From Sphingomonas sp. LaA6.9 (lineage in GTDB: Bacteria > Pseudomonadota > Alphaproteobacteria > Sphingomonadales > Sphingomonadaceae): a stretch of DNA of 34,851 nt. The first letter of the stretch is position 1. Every line of letters starts with the position of its first letter. A program made the position numbers and the translations under genes. Under the pieces are notes generated by a model. The model was given only the letters and a program-made list of their open reading frames with translations. It was not told the DNA's origin and did not search any database. Below, piece by piece: positions 1-7,062 of the stretch. The stretch covers positions 1 through 34,851 of the forward strand of contig NZ_JAKVIO010000041.1 of the NCBI RefSeq assembly GCF_022601895.1, given 5' to 3'.

Positions 1-170
1 CCGGGCCATTCCGTAAGGGTTCCGGCGAGTGACACTGACGACTGATAGTCGCTCGCGGCGTGCGGCACCGGTTGCGTCCCGAGATCGGGAATGGAGGCAC
101 AGGCGCTGGTCAGCAGTGCGGCCGTCAGCAGCACCGCGCAGCGAGACTGCGCAGTTCGATTCGATTTCAT
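1..170 (-). CDS. Efflux RND outer-membrane lipoprotein (NodT/OprM type), N-terminal part
   Basis: The minus-strand frame opens at an ATG at 170-168 and runs off the left edge, so only about 56 residues are visible. The start is a lipoprotein signal: charged MKSNR, a hydrophobic stretch, and a lipobox-like LTSAC with the Cys near residue 26. After it comes a short Pro/Ala-rich stretch (IPDLGTQPVP) and a segment ending in a TEWP motif, as in the mature N-termini of sphingomonad NodT-family outer-membrane factors. These proteins form the outer-membrane channel of tripartite RND or MFP pumps. It is transcribed away from the TetR gene at 285 and shares its operator-containing intergenic region, the usual layout of a repressor and the pump it controls. 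The rest of the pump would lie beyond the window. The lipoprotein signal is clear; the family rests on a short stretch. Confidence 0.65.
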   Translation of the reverse strand, partial: MKSNRTAQSRCAVLLTAALLTSACASIPDLGTQPVPHAASDYQSSVSLAGTLTEWP

Positions 171-195
171 CTTTTCAAGCCTCGTACCGATTAAA

Positions 196-262
196 CAGTA
201 CCGTACGGTCTAGTCTAACACACAGGGCTTGTCAATGCAAAAATAGACCGTATGGTACCGTT
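196..262. promoter_or_regulatory. Divergent promoter region with two TetR-type operators
   Basis: Two near-identical sites lie here: ACCGTACGGT at 200-209 (perfect 10-bp palindrome, within CAGTACCGTACGGTC) and ACCGTATGGT at 247-256 (within GACCGTATGGTACCG, inverted relative to the first). Their centres are 47 bp apart. Reading leftward toward the efflux gene, a TTGACA (complement of 230-235), a 17-nt spacer and TAGACC form a promoter whose -10 overlaps the first site. The second site lies just upstream of that -35 and followed by a T-rich stretch. The same layout recurs before the genes at 1267 and 2161. For the rightward tetR gene, TTGTCA (229-234) and TATGGT (251-256), 16 nt apart, are a possible promoter under the second site. 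Confidence 0.7.
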
Positions 263-284
263 TAGTTTTGAGGGATTAGTGGCG

Positions 285-917
285 ATGGCGCGGACGAGAT
301 CAGATGAAAAACGGCGCGAGATCATCCGAGTCTCGGCTGAGACATTCCAGGAGTTGGGATACGAGCGCACGTCCATGCTCACGATCGCGGAGCGCATGCG
401 CGGTTCAAAGCAGACTCTCTACAACTATTTTCCATCGAAAGAGGATCTGCTGCGCGCGGTGCTCGACTTCGATGTGGGCGAAATCGCCGACCAGGCGATG
501 GAAGAGTTCCTCGGCGAAAGGAGCCTGCGCAAAGGGCTGATACGCCTCGGGGAAATCTATCTAGCGCGCCAGCTCGACCCGCTGGCGATCTCCAACATGC
601 GCATTGTCGCAACCCAGCCGGCGGAGTCCGGCATCGGCGAGGACTTCTACGAGAACATCCTTTGCGTGGCGTGGAAACGCGTTGCGGATGCTTTCAAGGC
701 TCTCATGGGAGAAGGCAAGCTTCGGCGCGCCGACCCCTGGATTGCCACCATGCACTTCAAGGGCCTGATGCTGCAGGACCTGCTCGAAAGGCAGCTTCTG
801 AACGCGGCCAAGCACGTGGATCCCAAGGAAGTGGAAGCAGCCGTGAAACATGCGGTCGATGCCTTTCTCAGGATCTATGGCAATGAGGAGCCGAAGCCGG
901 GAAAGGCGCGAGGCTAG
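285..917 (+). CDS. TetR/AcrR family transcriptional regulator (first of two paralogues)
   Basis: A 210-residue DNA-binding repressor. Residues about 10-55 are a classic TetR_N domain (REIIRVSAETFQELGYERTS, then GSKQTLYNYFPSKEDLL as recognition helix and cap). The remainder is an all-helical ligand-binding and dimer domain of AefR-like type with a DPWIATMHFKGL segment. I chose the ATG at 285 because AGGG lies 10 nt upstream; the upstream in-frame ATG at 252 lies inside the operator and adds residues atypical of the family. It is divergent from an efflux lipoprotein and probably represses both by binding the GACCGTACGGTAC sites. A second, clearly related TetR is at 3500-4114, sharing the ELGYERTSM, SKEDLLRAVL and C-terminal DLLER segments. 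The ligand is unknown. Confidence 0.93.
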   Translation: MARTRSDEKRREIIRVSAETFQELGYERTSMLTIAERMRGSKQTLYNYFPSKEDLLRAVLDFDVGEIADQAMEEFLGERSLRKGLIRLGEIYLARQLDPLAISNMRIVATQPAESGIGEDFYENILCVAWKRVADAFKALMGEGKLRRADPWIATMHFKGLMLQDLLERQLLNAAKHVDPKEVEAAVKHAVDAFLRIYGNEEPKPGKARG

Positions 918-1013
918 TCGCACTTCACTTTCCGCGCGTGCGAGGGCGCACATTCATCGTGATCAGGCCACCCGGCTGCGATTGCTCCGCCTCAATTCCA
1001 ATGCTGTCTCTCG

Positions 1014-1030
1014 CGACTCGCAGCGAGTCG
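1014..1030. repeat. 7-bp inverted repeat with 3-nt loop
   Basis: CGACTCG and CGAGTCG are separated by CAG, about 100 nt downstream of the first tetR stop codon. There is no T-run after it, so it is at most a weak transcript-end hairpin. The rest of 918-1110 shows no convincing gene. Confidence 0.3.
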
Positions 1031-1109
1031 ACGCTGCCCATTCGCGCTAATCGTCAGCGCCCTGGACCATTTCTGCCGCTAACTTCAGAGCAGATATCGC
1101 TGCGAAGCA

Positions 1110-1180
1110 ACGCCGTACGCCTTGGTCCATTTTATCAAATTGACACCGCATCAATAATAGACTAGACCGTACGGTACCGA
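1110..1180 (+). promoter_or_regulatory. TetR-controlled promoter upstream of the sleB-like gene
   Basis: TTGACA at 1140-1145, a 17-nt spacer and TAGACC at 1163-1168 form the promoter. An operator identical in core to the one at 200-209 (GACCGTACGGTACCG, 1165-1179) overlaps the -10. Upstream, GGTCCATTTT (1124-1133) preceded by a degenerate half-site (GCCGTACGC, 1112-1120) mirrors the arrangement before the genes at 170 (leftward) and 2161. The 12-nt stretch TAGACTAGACCG is shared exactly with the efflux promoter. The operator centres are about 49 bp apart. Confidence 0.65.
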
Positions 1181-1266
1181 ATTCTCATGACAGGCTTCGG
1201 CATTCCGCGCGGCGGCCCTGACGCAGAGCCGCCTTGAACGTCGTGAACGAAACGTCGGAGTCAAAT

Positions 1267-1848
1267 ATGAAGCACAGAGTATGTGCCCGCGGCATCGCCG
1301 CGGCCTCGCTTGCGTTTGCAGCGACTAGCGCTTCGGCCGCTCCCCCGGTCGCAGCCTGCGCCAATGCATTGCCCGTTGTTGCATCGCCGAGCGAAGCGAA
1401 GCCGGCCTCTGGTAATCAGGTCGGCAAATCGCTCGACGAGCTGGTTCGAGATAATGCGGCCGCGGTTGGTACGGACGAGGAGCTGGGGTGCCTCGCCGGC
1501 GCGGTCTATTTCGAGGCGCGCGGGGAGCCGCTCGAAGGCCAGCTGGCCGTAGCCGAGGTGGTGCTGAACCGTGCCGCGTCGGGCGAGTATCCAGCCTCGA
1601 TCTGCGAGGTTGTGAAGCAGCCTGCGCAATTCTCGTTCGTCCGCAACGGTCTCTTCCCGCCGATCGACGAGACCAGTGTCGCCTGGCGGACGGCTGTGAC
1701 GGTGGCTCACATCGCATTCGAGAAGCTGGCGGACGAGCTCGCACCCGACGTGCTCTGGTATCATGCCGATTACGTGGCGCCCGCATGGGGGCGCCGCCTC
1801 GCTCGTGTCAGTCAGATTGGGGCGCACATCTTTTACCGTCGCGGCTAG
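1267..1848 (+). CDS. Secreted cell-wall hydrolase, SleB family (Hydrolase_2)
   Basis: A 193-residue protein with a Sec signal peptide (residues 1-25, ending SASAA) and a C-terminal SleB/CwlJ-type domain from about residue 75. The domain core is visible as LAGAVYFEARGEPLEGQLAV followed by VLNRA; the Glu in YFEARGE is the presumed catalytic acid. The PAQFSFV segment and the aromatic C-terminus also fit the family, whose members cleave peptidoglycan glycan strands as lytic transglycosylases or amidases in the periplasm. The ATG at 1267 has GGAG 6 nt upstream and gives a proper signal peptide; a TTG at 1234 would add 11 unlikely residues. Its promoter carries the operator found at the efflux/tetR genes, so it probably belongs to that regulon. 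Envelope remodelling during pump expression is an inference. Confidence 0.85.
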   Translation: MKHRVCARGIAAASLAFAATSASAAPPVAACANALPVVASPSEAKPASGNQVGKSLDELVRDNAAAVGTDEELGCLAGAVYFEARGEPLEGQLAVAEVVLNRAASGEYPASICEVVKQPAQFSFVRNGLFPPIDETSVAWRTAVTVAHIAFEKLADELAPDVLWYHADYVAPAWGRRLARVSQIGAHIFYRRG

Positions 1849-2075
1849 CCAGGCTCACTTTGCGGTCGGCCGCGCCGTCATTCGGCCTGAATTTCTGGAT
1901 GCGCGCCCACGACAGGCCTGCGCATTGGCTGCCGCTTCCGGTACGGTCGATCGCCGACCCGGACCTTGCACCATCGATCAACGACCTGTCGAATCGGGCG
2001 CGATTCGCTCGTCAGGCTTCGGTTCTGGGTCCGGCAACCACGCTCGATCCACCCTAAACCCATGCAAAATCACGA
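1849..2075. other. Intergenic, no gene recognised
   Basis: Open frames cross this stretch, but none has a recognisable protein, a good start site or a ribosome-binding site. It separates the SleB-like gene from the next TetR-controlled promoter. Confidence 0.5.
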
Positions 2076-2142
2076 CTGTACGGTACGGTCCATTTTTATA
2101 TTGACGCATGATCTAAAAATGGACTAGGCCGTACGGTACAAG
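2076..2142 (+). promoter_or_regulatory. TetR-controlled promoter with two operators before the four-gene run at 2161
   Basis: The upstream operator-like site (GTACGGTACGGTCC, 2078-2091) runs straight into a T-stretch and TTGACG (-35, 2101-2106). After 18 nt comes TAGGCC (2125-2130), overlapping a second site GGCCGTACGGTAC (2127-2139). The site centres are 48 bp apart. The arrangement is the same as at 196-262 (read leftward) and 1110-1180. The block GGTCCATTTTTATATTGACG here matches GGTCTATTTTTGCATTGACA at the efflux promoter with identical spacing. Confidence 0.65.
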
Positions 2143-2160
2143 TTGAGAAAAGGACATCCG

Positions 2161-2505
2161 ATGAACGCCGTTTCCACCATCGAACCCCAGCGCCAAGCCA
2201 AAATGAGCTGGCAGGTTATCGACATGGCGCGCAACGACGGACCGCACAGCCTCAATCCTGATGGCATCGTTGTTCGTATCGCGCGCAGCCTGTTCGGAAT
2301 AGCCGTTCCCCGCCGGTTGGCGAACGATGGGCTGGAGGCGCTGCGGCGATTCTCGGTTCGTGCCTGGATTTCGGATTTCGTTCCCGCCAGGGAAGTGCAG
2401 GATTTCCTCGATGCCGGATACACCGTGACCGACGCCAAGCGGATTCTCGCCTACGTCGCTCATCACCGCGGCTTCACTCCGTCCCTCCCGGTTAGTCCGG
2501 CCTGA
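2161..2505 (+). CDS. Hypothetical protein, first gene of a TetR-controlled run
   Basis: A 114-residue soluble protein that I do not recognise. It has no signal peptide or membrane segment. The middle contains IARSLFGIAVPRRLANDGLEALRRFSVRAW; the end (REVQDFLDAGYTVTDAKRILAYVAHHRGF) looks helical. The ATG at 2161 is preceded by AGAAAAGGAC (2146-2155) at good spacing. The gene starts about 30 nt after a strong-looking promoter with two TetR-type operators. It is followed after 107 nt by a membrane protein, a winged-helix protein and a TetR gene in the same direction. Being first in such a run suggests a product needed when the repressor is lifted; no function can be assigned. Confidence 0.7.
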   Translation: MNAVSTIEPQRQAKMSWQVIDMARNDGPHSLNPDGIVVRIARSLFGIAVPRRLANDGLEALRRFSVRAWISDFVPAREVQDFLDAGYTVTDAKRILAYVAHHRGFTPSLPVSPA

Positions 2506-2612
2506 AGTTTACTGGCCTGGAAGATGTCCTCCCCTCCCTTCCAGTGCCGGATCGCTCTGCCCGCGCCGTTGCGCCCTACCGGCGCGGGCAGAGCCCCAGA
2601 GGATTTGTGACG

Positions 2613-3137
2613 ATGGCTGCATCAGCAACAGAACAAGTTCCTCGCCGATCCCGGCAGCACTGGGAATCTGCGCATCGATCAATCCTCGCGATCTGTGGGT
2701 CGTTGATCGCGCTGCTCGGCGTCGTGCTGACGTGCATGAGCGCCATTTCTCTGGATCGCGGTTCATTCTTCCTTTTCGCCGGCTGCGGGCTGATCCTTTC
2801 CGGGACTTTGCTGGCGAAGCGGCACGTCGCCGGAGCCTGGACTTACATGGCCATTTTCGCGGCCACGCTGGCCTGGTCGCTTCAAGACGCTGGACTTGGC
2901 AGCTCATCGGTCACGAACCGGATGCTCGGGCCAATTATCATGCTTGTCATTCTGGCGCTGCTGATGCCGGCGCTTCGACGCTGGTCTCGCCTACGCACCG
3001 TTTGCGTGCTCGCCGTCTTGATCATTGCGACGGTGCTTGTGGGCAGCTTGTTCGACGGCAGCGACGTTCCGGCCGCAGACCCGGTGGTGGCGGCTTCCCA
3101 GTTCCATAACGCTCAGACCAAGGGAGACCTGCAATGA
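2613..3137 (+). CDS. Small membrane protein resembling the N-terminal anchor of PQQ glucose dehydrogenase
   Basis: A 174-residue protein with five predicted transmembrane helices, at about residues 25-46, 50-68, 75-90, 100-120 and 128-145. The order and spacing of features match the membrane domain of quinoprotein glucose/quinate dehydrogenases (Gcd): Gly-rich helix 2 ending in a short basic loop, then AWTYMAIFAATLAWSLQDAG, then R-x-x-x-P and a helix ending in Pro. The catalytic PQQ beta-propeller that normally follows is absent; the protein ends after a short polar tail. The stop overlaps the next start (ATGA), so this looks like a real short gene and not a truncation. The ATG at 2613 has AGAGGA upstream. 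In Gcd the domain docks on the membrane and binds ubiquinone; whether this copy binds quinone is unknown. Confidence 0.65.
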   Translation: MAASATEQVPRRSRQHWESAHRSILAICGSLIALLGVVLTCMSAISLDRGSFFLFAGCGLILSGTLLAKRHVAGAWTYMAIFAATLAWSLQDAGLGSSSVTNRMLGPIIMLVILALLMPALRRWSRLRTVCVLAVLIIATVLVGSLFDGSDVPAADPVVAASQFHNAQTKGDLQ

Positions 3138-3472
3138 GCAACGAACCGCACCGCAACGTCCAAATCCGTCGACAGGCGCCAACCGCAATCCTGCCGCCCG
3201 CCATGATCGAGGAGTCCGCCTGGGACATTCTCCTGGCTCTTCATTCGGACCGCTGGTGCGACCTGAGCCTCGCCAAGCTTGCCTCCCTGGTCAGCGTGAC
3301 GCCATCGGCATTGAACCGCTGGCTTACCGCCCTCGAAGTCCGCCAATTCATCACTGGCACCAGGCACAGTTTCACTGGCGAGCTTCGCGCCGTTCTGACC
3401 CCGCCGACACGGCAGCTGCTCGACAGATATCTGTCGGCTTCAAGCGATCTGCAGGTTGGAACTCCCCATTAA
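3134..3472 (+). CDS. Small winged-helix (MarR-like) DNA-binding protein
   Basis: A 112-residue protein with a winged-helix fold at about residues 25-95. A helix (SAWDILLALHSDRW) is followed by a helix-turn-helix (LSLAKLASLVSVTPSALNRWLTALE), a beta-wing (FITGTRHSFTGELRAVLTP) and a terminal helix. This resembles the short MarR-like winged-helix proteins frequent in sphingomonads, whose sequence pattern is (A)WD(I/M)LL(D/A)L then a helix with a (T/S)ALRW-type recognition end. It starts inside the stop of the membrane-protein gene (ATGA overlap) and is followed 27 nt later by the second TetR gene. It is probably a local regulator co-produced with that run. Its target sites are unknown. Confidence 0.75.
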   Translation: MSNEPHRNVQIRRQAPTAILPPAMIEESAWDILLALHSDRWCDLSLAKLASLVSVTPSALNRWLTALEVRQFITGTRHSFTGELRAVLTPPTRQLLDRYLSASSDLQVGTPH

Positions 3473-3499
3473 ATCCTTTGACAGTAATCGCGGAGATGA

Positions 3500-4114
3500 A
3501 TGCCAATGCGTGTGCGTAAAGAAGAGAAACGCCTAGAAATCATTGCAATTGCTGCAGGGCTCTTTGATGAGCTTGGCTATGAGCGCACCTCGATGTCCGC
3601 CATTTCGGCCCGCGTCGGTGGATCAAAAGCGACGCTCTACGGCTATTTCTCTTCCAAGGAGGATTTGCTTCGCGCGGTCCTGAACCATGATGTCAACGAG
3701 GAGGCGGACCGACTGCTCCATGAATTTCTGGCGGAAAAGGACCTGCGCAGCGGCCTTGTCCGACTCGGGATTTCCTATCTGTCGCGGCATCAATCGCGCG
3801 CCGCGAGCATTCGGACCGTCGCCAACCAGCCGATCGCGCGGGAGTTCTACGAGACCGCGCTTCGTCCGGCGTGGCAGCGCCTCGCCGACCGTTTCGCGTT
3901 GATGATGAAGGAAGGGCGCCTCAACTTCGCTGATCCGTGGACCACTGCGATGCACTGGAAAGGCCTCACTGAATGGGACTTGCTCGAGCGGCACCTGCTC
4001 TTCGCGAAAGACGCCAGCGACCCCAACGACATCGTGACGGCGGCGACCGCAGCAGCAGACGCTTTCCTGAAGGTTTATGCGGCCGTTCCCGAACCGCAGG
4101 GGGCAACGCTGTGA
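3500..4114 (+). CDS. TetR/AcrR family transcriptional regulator (second paralogue)
   Basis: A repressor of about 204 residues. The TetR_N helix-turn-helix is at residues 10-55 (LFDELGYERTSMSAISARVGGSKATLYGYFSSKEDLL), followed by an AefR-like helical effector domain. It closely resembles the TetR at 285-917 over the whole length; the recognition-helix region differs at a few positions (KATLYGYF against KQTLYNYF), so operator preference may overlap. GGAG at 3492-3495 is 4 nt from the ATG at 3500 and 10 nt from the in-frame ATG at 3506, so the start may be two codons later. It is last in the run beginning at 2161, whose promoter has two TetR-type operators; autoregulation is likely. A TTTGACA just upstream could give an extra promoter. 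Confidence 0.92.
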   Translation: MPMRVRKEEKRLEIIAIAAGLFDELGYERTSMSAISARVGGSKATLYGYFSSKEDLLRAVLNHDVNEEADRLLHEFLAEKDLRSGLVRLGISYLSRHQSRAASIRTVANQPIAREFYETALRPAWQRLADRFALMMKEGRLNFADPWTTAMHWKGLTEWDLLERHLLFAKDASDPNDIVTAATAAADAFLKVYAAVPEPQGATL

Positions 4115-4330
4115 CCCAGTTCAATGGCACTCGGTGCCCCATCTTCTCGGCGAACTGTTCGGGCGATCAGTGTTTTGAGGATTGTTCGGACCCCGCTAAA
4201 ATGCACGCCCGCATTATCAACTCATGCGAGCAGCGCGAACAGGGGATGGGCCAGTCGGTGGTCGTCAGCCATGGCTGGTCGATGCATTGAACGGCCCGCC
4301 CCGAGATCGTTGGGCGGCCCTCTCTGATTC

Positions 4331-4950
4331 GACAACCCGGGCTTCTCGGCCATGCTCGCCGAGTTCGATGGGCTTTATCCGGACGTCGGTTTTGAGTTCG
4401 AACTCAGCGGTCGGCTCATCAACCTAGTCGAGGAAGGATTTGACCTTCTTCTGCGCGCCACCGTCCCTTCATTGCTCGATCAGGGCCTCATCGCCCGTCC
4501 GGTCGTCGACATGCCTTTTCACCTCGTGGCGTCGCCAGCCTATCTCAATCGGGTAGGGCGGCCCGGGAAACTGGCCGATCTCAATGGACAGAAACTCCTG
4601 CTGTGCAAAGGCATGCACGTCGGCGCCGCAGTCCCGTTCGAGGGATCGTATGGCCGCGAGATCGTCAAGTTCCAGGTGGGGCTTGAAAGTGGCAATGAGT
4701 CGCTTCCGCATCTCGTCGCGCTCGAGGGGATGGGCATGGCCCTGTTGCCCGACCTCATGGTCGAGGACGATTTAGCCTCCGGGCGCCTCGAGGCGTTACT
4801 GCCAGGCACCGCACAGATCGCCACCAAAATCTATGCGGTGTATCCCAGCCGCAAGTTCTTTCTGCCAAGGTCCGCACCTTCATCGATTTCTTCAATGCCA
4901 AGGTTCAGGAACTCACCCGCGAGCGCGAGGCACGCATTCGAGCACTGTGA
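4331..4950 (+). pseudogene. LysR-type regulator remnant: effector domain only, with a frameshift
   Basis: The sequence encodes the substrate-binding domain of a LysR regulator: LAEFDGLYPDVGFEFEL, LVEEGFDLLLRA, LIARPVVDMPFHLVASPAYL, and GMGMALLPDLMVEDDL. The N-terminal helix-turn-helix and linker are missing; an in-frame stop lies at 4325-4327 and no LysR HTH appears upstream (4115-4330 shows nothing else). Near 4858 the reading frame changes: up to IYAVYPSRKF one frame fits, after which SAKVRTFIDFFNAKVQ in the frame of 4861 continues the typical LysR C-terminus to a stop at 4948-4950. One base appears to have been lost. The gene is thus broken at both ends. It sits directly before an SDR gene, a frequent LysR partner. 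Confidence 0.8.
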
Positions 4951-5041
4951 GGACAGCAACCATGAACCAGCAGGCGGTTGATCGCCGCTGCCGACGCCAT
5001 GACATTTGGCGTCCCCCTTGGTTCTCAAAAAGGTTGCCAAC

Positions 5042-5842
5042 ATGACTTACCGGGATTCCCCGTTCCACACCGCTCGCACCAGCGAAGAGCGGCTCCCTCT
5101 CCTCCAGGGCAAGACAGCCATCGTCACCGGCGCCGGCTCGGGCATCGGGCGCGCGGTTGCGCTTCTCTTTGCCCGCGAAGGTGCCAACGTCATCGTCGCT
5201 GACCAGGCCAATGGTGCCGGCGAGGAAACCGCCGCTGCCATCGAGTCGACCGACGGACGCGTCAGTTTCATGGCGGGAGACATCGCTGACCCCAAATATC
5301 ATCTCGGGTTGGTGACATTTGCAAAGCATCGCTACGGCTGGCTGGACATTGCGGTCAACAACGCCAGCAACAGTTCGGCGTCGGCACCGCTCGCCGGAAT
5401 TCCGATCGAGATGTGGGACAAATTTACCGCAATCAGTCTGTCAGGCGTGTTCTATGCGTTACGCGCGCAGATTCCCGCGATGATCGATGCAGGCGGAGGC
5501 GCCATCGTCAACCTGGTTTCTGCCGCCGGCGCAGACGCTGCGCCCGGAGTCGGCGCCTATACCGCCTTTATGCAAGGTCTGGTCGGTCTCACCAAAGGTG
5601 TCGCGCTGGAATATGGACAGCAGGGCATACGGGCCAATGCGGTCGCGCCGGGCTACGTAGACACGCAGCCGAGCAACCTCCATTCATCCGGGGAGCACGC
5701 GAAACTTGCGGCGCATCACGCGATGAACCATGCCGAACAGGCGGCCGAGATTGCGCAGCTCGTCCTGTTCCTGGCAAGTGCGCAATCAAGCTATATCAAC
5801 GGCAGCTGCATGCCGATGAACAGCGGAGCACTCGTGCAATGA
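5042..5842 (+). CDS. Short-chain dehydrogenase/reductase-like protein lacking the catalytic lysine
   Basis: A 266-residue classical SDR fold. The cofactor loop TGAGSGIG is at about residues 32-39; the acidic VADQA after beta-2 suggests NAD(H) preference; DIAVNNAS matches the NNAG region, and the NLVSAAG serine is in place. The active-site motif reads YTAFM where YxxxK is expected: the Tyr is present, but the Lys that positions the ribose and lowers the Tyr pKa is Met. RANAVAPGYVDT and the terminal YINGSCMPMNSG match the family. The start at 5042 has AAAAAGG 8 nt upstream. It may have altered or no redox activity. It follows a broken LysR gene whose regulation it may have lost. Confidence 0.85.
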   Translation: MTYRDSPFHTARTSEERLPLLQGKTAIVTGAGSGIGRAVALLFAREGANVIVADQANGAGEETAAAIESTDGRVSFMAGDIADPKYHLGLVTFAKHRYGWLDIAVNNASNSSASAPLAGIPIEMWDKFTAISLSGVFYALRAQIPAMIDAGGGAIVNLVSAAGADAAPGVGAYTAFMQGLVGLTKGVALEYGQQGIRANAVAPGYVDTQPSNLHSSGEHAKLAAHHAMNHAEQAAEIAQLVLFLASAQSSYINGSCMPMNSGALVQ

Positions 5843-6377
5843 GTGCGCGACCGGTCCGTTAGCGGCTGTCACGGCCGAGCACTCCCGGCCGGCTCGCCGT
5901 CGTGAACCAACGGGCCAAGTTCCATCCACCGGGCGGCCGTTGATCGCTTGGCAGCACGGGGCGAGTTCGGCCTCAAACATCAGGAACAGGATCCATGAAC
6001 GTGATTCAAGCGCACGCTTGGCCAAGACTGCGCATTGCTGACGGGCATGCCCGGCCATTCCGCTGGTCCATTACGGGCAACTCACCGGCACCGATTAGGA
6101 AATCGTTGAAATGGCGCGCCGGGCCTCCGTTGTAACCGAGAGATAGCGAGCAATTTGAAACCGCCGTTCGGCACGCTGGCTCCATTTTCGTTCACAATCG
6201 CTGAGAGGCTGGCAGTTCGCTGCCGGCCGCTCTTTGTTGCGCGTACCTCCGCAGATTGTGCACCCTGAGGACACGATCCTTGAACCGGATTGTGATTGAT
6301 GAACCCTTGGGAAAGGTCGATGTCGCTGCCACCCGCTCCGATGTGGAAGCGGTCAGTTCAAGAAACAGGAGTATAGA
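5843..6377. other. Long intergenic stretch, no gene recognised
   Basis: No frame here has recognisable protein similarity or a credible start. The last part (6360-6377) carries AGGAG at 6366-6370, the ribosome-binding site of the following outer-membrane protein gene. The region could contain decayed gene pieces, but I could not identify any. Confidence 0.45.
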
Positions 6378-6986
6378 ATGCGCCTCCCCACGACCGTGCT
6401 CACCTTCACCCTTCTCACCAATGCTTTCACCGGCACGGCGTTTGCGGAGGAATTCAACGGGCCGTTTGTCGGAGTCCAGGCGGGGTGGACCTCGGCCGAG
6501 GTGCAGGATCCCCAGACCCCGCTTGGCGTCGTCGCGATGGAGGACGATCAGCAATCGTTCACTGGCGGTGTCTACGCCGGGGTCGATCACCGCCTGAACG
6601 AGCGGATCGTGCTCGGGGCTGAAGCCGGCTTCGATGTCACCAACGACGACAAGCTGCACGGGTTCAGCGGCATCAGCTCTTACACGCTCGATCCGAAATA
6701 CTCCTTCGATCTGACCGCGCGCGCCGGCTATCTGGTGACGCCGGACACGCTCCTTTATGCCCGCGGCGGCTATACCAATGCCCGCGTAAAAACCACGATG
6801 ACGGACATTGCGGGGACGCAATCCGCGACCACCAATCAGGACGGCTGGCTCGTCGGCGGCGGTGTCGAGCGTCAGCTCATGAGCAACGTGTCTGCACGGA
6901 TGGAGTATCGCTATTCGGACCTCAGCGAGGACGATGGCAAGTATGATCGCCACCGTGTTCTCGCGGGCGTGAGCTACCGCTTCTGA
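6378..6986 (+). CDS. Outer-membrane beta-barrel protein (porin-family, OmpA-like barrel)
   Basis: A 202-residue protein with a Sec signal peptide (MRLPTTVLTF to about residue 23, TAFAEEF) and an eight-stranded type barrel. Alternating strands are visible: GPFVGVQAGW, FTGGVYAGVDHRL, IVLGAEAGFDV, FDLTARAGYLV, LLYARGGYTNA, DGWLVGGGVERQL, VSARMEYRYSDL, and a C-terminal HRVLAGVSYRF ending in the Phe used by the BAM machine. This is the opacity/OmpW-like 'porin family' barrel (OMP_b-brl). AGGAG lies 7 nt before the ATG. It stands alone, with an 11-bp hairpin directly after it. Its role is structural or adhesive by family; nothing shows a substrate. Confidence 0.85.
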   Translation: MRLPTTVLTFTLLTNAFTGTAFAEEFNGPFVGVQAGWTSAEVQDPQTPLGVVAMEDDQQSFTGGVYAGVDHRLNERIVLGAEAGFDVTNDDKLHGFSGISSYTLDPKYSFDLTARAGYLVTPDTLLYARGGYTNARVKTTMTDIAGTQSATTNQDGWLVGGGVERQLMSNVSARMEYRYSDLSEDDGKYDRHRVLAGVSYRF

Positions 6987-6997
6987 ACCACCCAGAC

Positions 6998-7021
6998 GGG
7001 CGGGGGCCAAGGCTTCCGCCC
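6998..7021 (+). terminator. Hairpin after the outer-membrane protein gene
   Basis: GGGCGGGGGCC and GGCTTCCGCCC form an 11-bp RNA stem, counting two G-U pairs, around AA, 11 nt after the stop codon. No T-run follows, so it may be an atypical intrinsic terminator or an RNA-end stabiliser. Confidence 0.5.
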
Positions 7022-7062
7022 GCTCGACTGTCTGACAACCGAGACATCTCCAAGGAAACATC

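Noticed and set aside
252-284. Earlier start for the first TetR gene
   Set aside because: The ATG at 252 lies inside the operator and has no ribosome-binding site; the one at 285 has AGGG at good spacing and yields the usual TetR N-terminus.
2509-2612. GC-rich repeats around CGGGCAGAGC as a hairpin terminator
   Set aside because: The GCCGGTGCGG-like arms pair only in part and lie between genes that appear to be co-transcribed; not convincing.
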